A stretch of 64,000 bases of DNA from Nymphaea colorata. Lineage: Eukaryota; Streptophyta; Magnoliopsida; Nymphaeales; Nymphaeaceae. The DNA lies in NCBI RefSeq assembly GCF_008831285.2, contig NC_045140.1, positions 17,048,370 to 17,112,369 of the forward strand. The letters are read 5' to 3'. Positions 60,945 to 64,000 of this stretch are shown here, in pieces (position 1 is the stretch's first letter; the number at the start of each line of letters is the position of its first letter). The position numbers and the translations under genes are program-made. Under the pieces are notes generated by a model. The model was not told where the DNA came from, did not search any database, and saw only the letters and a program-made list of their open reading frames with translations.

Positions 60945-61060
60945 TGAGGCATAGCGTAATCGGTTTGCAAGGTGGTTCACATCTATGGGGTTTGAAGTTC
61001 GAACCTTGTATGTGTCATCACGTTTTGGTATGTTATTTCTTGAGTTATAAACAATGGTAA
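60945..61060 (+). repeat. tRNA-derived SINE-like element
   Basis: TAGCGTAATCGG at 60952-60963 fits the A box consensus and GTTCGAACC at 60997-61005 is a perfect B box. The stretch is not closable into a cloverleaf, so a SINE head is more likely than a tRNA gene. Confidence 0.5.
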
Positions 61061-61264
61061 GTGCGATACTCAAGTTGAAAGGTGTAATTTAAGTCTATTC
61101 ATACTCGAAACAAGCCAAAACCTTAGAAACATAAGGATATAATAAAAAGTTTTATGATAAGGACAGTTTCTCGTAAATAAACATTAAAAGGGAATATGAT
61201 TGCATATTCCTCGACGCAAACTGTGCGACCTAATTCTTTAACATTTGCCTTTCAAACCCACTTG

Positions 61265-61400
61265 GTTCGGTCTGTGTCCCGCATGCTGGGCTGCTGTCTT
61301 AACAAGGAGGTCTACAGTTCAATACCAGGGAAATGTAAATGTGTGTGTGTGAGAAGTCGGGTCAAAATGAGATCCAATGATCCTCAAACCAGATTCAAAC
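61265..61400 (+). repeat. SINE-like fragment
   Basis: TTGGTTCGG on the A-box side and CAGTTCAATACC (B-box-like, about 61316) are spaced as in the other copies. A following GT run at 61340-61350 and a GGGTCAAAATGAGATCC tail are seen. Weak evidence. Confidence 0.3.
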
Positions 61401-64000
61401 CACTGGCAACCTTACTTCTCGGTTGGAAGATGTAACAACACTTGATTAATTTGGGCTTCTTTTATATATCTCCCAAGTTGCAAGATACCAGCTAAAAAGA
61501 ATGTGACAAATATTTTGATTTTTTAAAACCAAAAAAAAAAAAAAATCAAAATGACAAATATCACTTCCGTAACCGCTACCTATTTATCTGTTCATAAAAG
61601 AAGACCTAAAACGGTGTGGTAATGGTGTCCCATTCATCTGTGGAGCCCGTGCACAATTATTGTGCCTAAAGACAAAAGAATATATTAAAGAAAGGAAGAG
61701 CTATGGCGATAATTAGTACCAGAAGCCCAGAACTTCACTTATTTTTTCATGCTCACAGACGGAGAATTACTGATCACCAGATCAACCTTAGTTTGAAATT
61801 CCTGATATGTACAACTGTCAAGATGATGGCAACCTTACTGGTCAATATTATATCTTTCGGGGTGAGCAAGAAGTTAATAATTTACCATCAAAGAAGACAC
61901 AAAGGCCCTTCCATTATCTCAAGCTGCATCAAGATCTGGGTGTGGTACGGTATACCCTTTAATTTAACTGTTATGATCTCACATTTTACGATCCAAGAAA
62001 GTAGTGCACACAATAATTGAACAAGTTCTACACACCCGTCTAAGTCAATATTATATCTTAACTCAGGTTAAAATTAAGAACCCAGTAACGTTAATGGATG
62101 AAGCAGAAGCAATGTTCTCTCTTTTACATTAGAGTGTGAATCGAGTAGAAGCAAATATTATCTCATTTACGATAAAGAGTGAGCATTCATGAAGTAGAAG
62201 CAATGTTCTCCTGCGTTCATTGAAGAAGTAGGGTTCATTTAAGGCCGCAGGCAGTAACTAATGGAGCCGTCTGCTGCTCGAAGCTACAGGCCAAGGGTTG
62301 GCCTCGAACTGAAAATTTCTCTCAGATACTTCAAAGCTGCTTAGAACATCAAACTGATAGATGACACAGGCTTAAAATATTAAGTATTTTTATTTTATTA
62401 ATTATTTTAAAACATTTATCAATCATATTTCAAAGATAAAAATGGAAGATAACCCGATAGGGGCTGATGTTTATCAATAGAAAGACCGAATCAGTCAGCA
62501 GAGGCCATAATAATAGCATCAAATTTGAGATGGGACTCCGGTACTTTCTTCTCCTTGGAATGAAAATGGTATTGGACATTTTTTTTCATCTTTAACTACT
62601 CAACCATGCCATCATAGTCATAATTTAACTGCATTGCATGTAATATATATATATTACCTTGATGTCTCACTACTTTTTTAAAAAATTTTAAAGATGTTGT
62701 TAATCTCTTATAAAAGTTTACATAAATAACCCTCAACTTTTAAAAAACAATCAAAATAATGTTTTAATTTCAATTTTGATCCATCTATGCCCTTCAGACG
62801 CAGAAATAGGAAACTCAACTCTGTTTAAACAAACACGAATCAGTTTTGGAATCATGCATTGTGTTTCCAATTTCATCGATCGGAGACGGGTAAATTCAAG
62901 GGGAGCGAACACTACCCATCTTAATCTTAAAAACAACCTTGAAAATTCTGTTCCATTTTGAGTTAATTTTATAAATAAGAGTGGAAACCTATGTTTCCGC
63001 TGCTACTATTATTATTATATGCTGTTCATGCCACTCTCACCTCGCAAAAGTTCCTGATTTTCTTTATGTATGATTGCATTGATGACGATTGAGCTATTAA
63101 AACTTACTTTTCTATCATTTCACATGGCTTTTGGTTCAAACTTCAAAAAGCGAGGTTCCCAGGAATCACATGAGATGATGGGGTGCACGTGACTTTCATG
63201 CATGTCCATAGATCTCCTGAAAACTTTTCTATTGGTTTTTACGTCACCGATTTCAAGCCACAAAACTTATCCACATATCCACAATTAGTTACTCCAAAAC
63301 GGAGACGACTGATAACAGAAACAAGATACCTCTGCTTCCTTGGAAGGGGAACCCATGGAGAAAACTTTTCTTTCGTCATCATCAAATGGGCTAAAAAGGA
63401 AGATTTTTGAGCAACACCTTTGTTTTCTAGGAAGGCAATTGGAGGGAAAGAGATTGGACAAACTTGGGTGACAATGCTCTATAACCTTTACTTGCTTAGT
63501 CATAACAGTCTTGCTACTCTAGGTCGTTGTGATCTTTTTCGTTTCTAATGTCGTTCCTCCTCATCCTCTTTCCTTCTGCCTGCCTGCAGATGCAGAAAGC
63601 CTTTGTTGCCCTCACTAGCGGTCGATAAAAGGGATTATTTGCAAGCCTACATGTTGATGCTAGTGATACACTAAGCAACCGCAAGTGCGAACGGCAAATA
63701 TGTTTTGATTCTGCCACGATTAACGTGGATGAGCAACCGCGTCCTGGGGTATCTTGTCAAAGAAACATTGAGTTGCAAATGATCAGTTAGTCAAAGTGTG
63801 GTGTAGGAATACTTTTCGCAAGTAAGTTCCCCAAGGTAATGCATGCTACTGTTGTCACAGAAGTTACTGAAGCCCCTTTTAACACTGTTTCCTGAAGACT
63901 GCATGCGCAAGAAAGCAGAAAGTAACCTCTGTGGCTACTACTTAAAAGACGCATGGTAACAGCAGAAATTACTTTTTTCTTATATAAAGTGGTTGTCTTC

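Larger units (their letters stand above)
60060..64000. other. Right flank without recognised gene
   Basis: No exon chain is recognised. The region holds two SINE-like heads near 61 kb, poly-A/T runs, TA at 62.64 kb and scattered short open frames. The frame at 61703-62020 has no motif and no splice support. If a gene enters from the right it cannot be seen here. Confidence 0.5.

Noticed and set aside
60945-61010. A tRNA gene at the perfect B box
   Set aside because: No acceptor stem or anticodon arm can be paired, so it is called a SINE-like head.
61703-62020. 105-codon forward frame
   Set aside because: No motif or splice support. Composition resembles neighbouring noncoding DNA.

Overview
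The window is nuclear DNA of a flowering plant. Six spliced or membrane-anchored plant genes can be read out almost completely. They have typical GT-AG introns, plant-only families (NPH3/BTB, XERICO, a group A bZIP, plastid CcdA) and AT-rich intergenic DNA with SSRs, short inverted-repeat elements and tRNA-derived SINE-like pieces. Exon GC is moderate, so this does not look like a grass; I cannot place it more precisely.

Layout. 1-9.2 kb: no convincing gene; TA/GA microsatellites, a 179-bp duplication and SINE-like pieces. 9.2-12.3 kb (+): XERICO-type RING-H2 protein with a TATA box and a roughly 2-kb intron in the 5' leader. 13.66-20.7 kb (-): chloroplast CcdA in 12 coding exons, all with matching splice phases (341 aa), plus an untranslated first exon. 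20.7-23.5 kb: nothing seen. 23.5-26.4 kb (-): NPH3/BTB protein, four exons, 619 aa. 26.4-36.4 kb: gene-poor, with a GC-rich island at 28.2-29.6 kb, hAT-like MITEs and a perfect 71-bp tandem duplication. 36.46-37.93 kb (+): short FD-like group A bZIP, three exons, 149 aa, ending in an FD/ABF-type motif. 37.9-44.9 kb: a palindromic MITE, a SINE-like element and unidentified exon-like blocks that share one splice phase. 44.9-46.5 kb (-): plant NIPP1-type FHA protein, 415 aa, with an RVxF-type PP1-docking motif. 49.99-52.48 kb (-): multi-pass membrane RING-H2 protein, 329 aa. 57.77-59.48 kb (-): type II membrane O-fucosyltransferase-like protein, 570 aa in one coding exon. 60-64 kb: repeats only.

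The genes do not form one pathway. Two gene pairs recall Arabidopsis neighbours as I remember them: NPH3/NIPP1 (At5g47800/At5g47790) and XERICO/O-fucosyltransferase-like (At2g04240/At2g04280). This suggests retained ancestral gene order, possibly from interleaved duplicated blocks. I saw no full-length LTR element, CRISPR array, rRNA or intact tRNA gene, and nothing that is convincingly a new system. The most open item is the exon-like chain at 40.4-43.9 kb.
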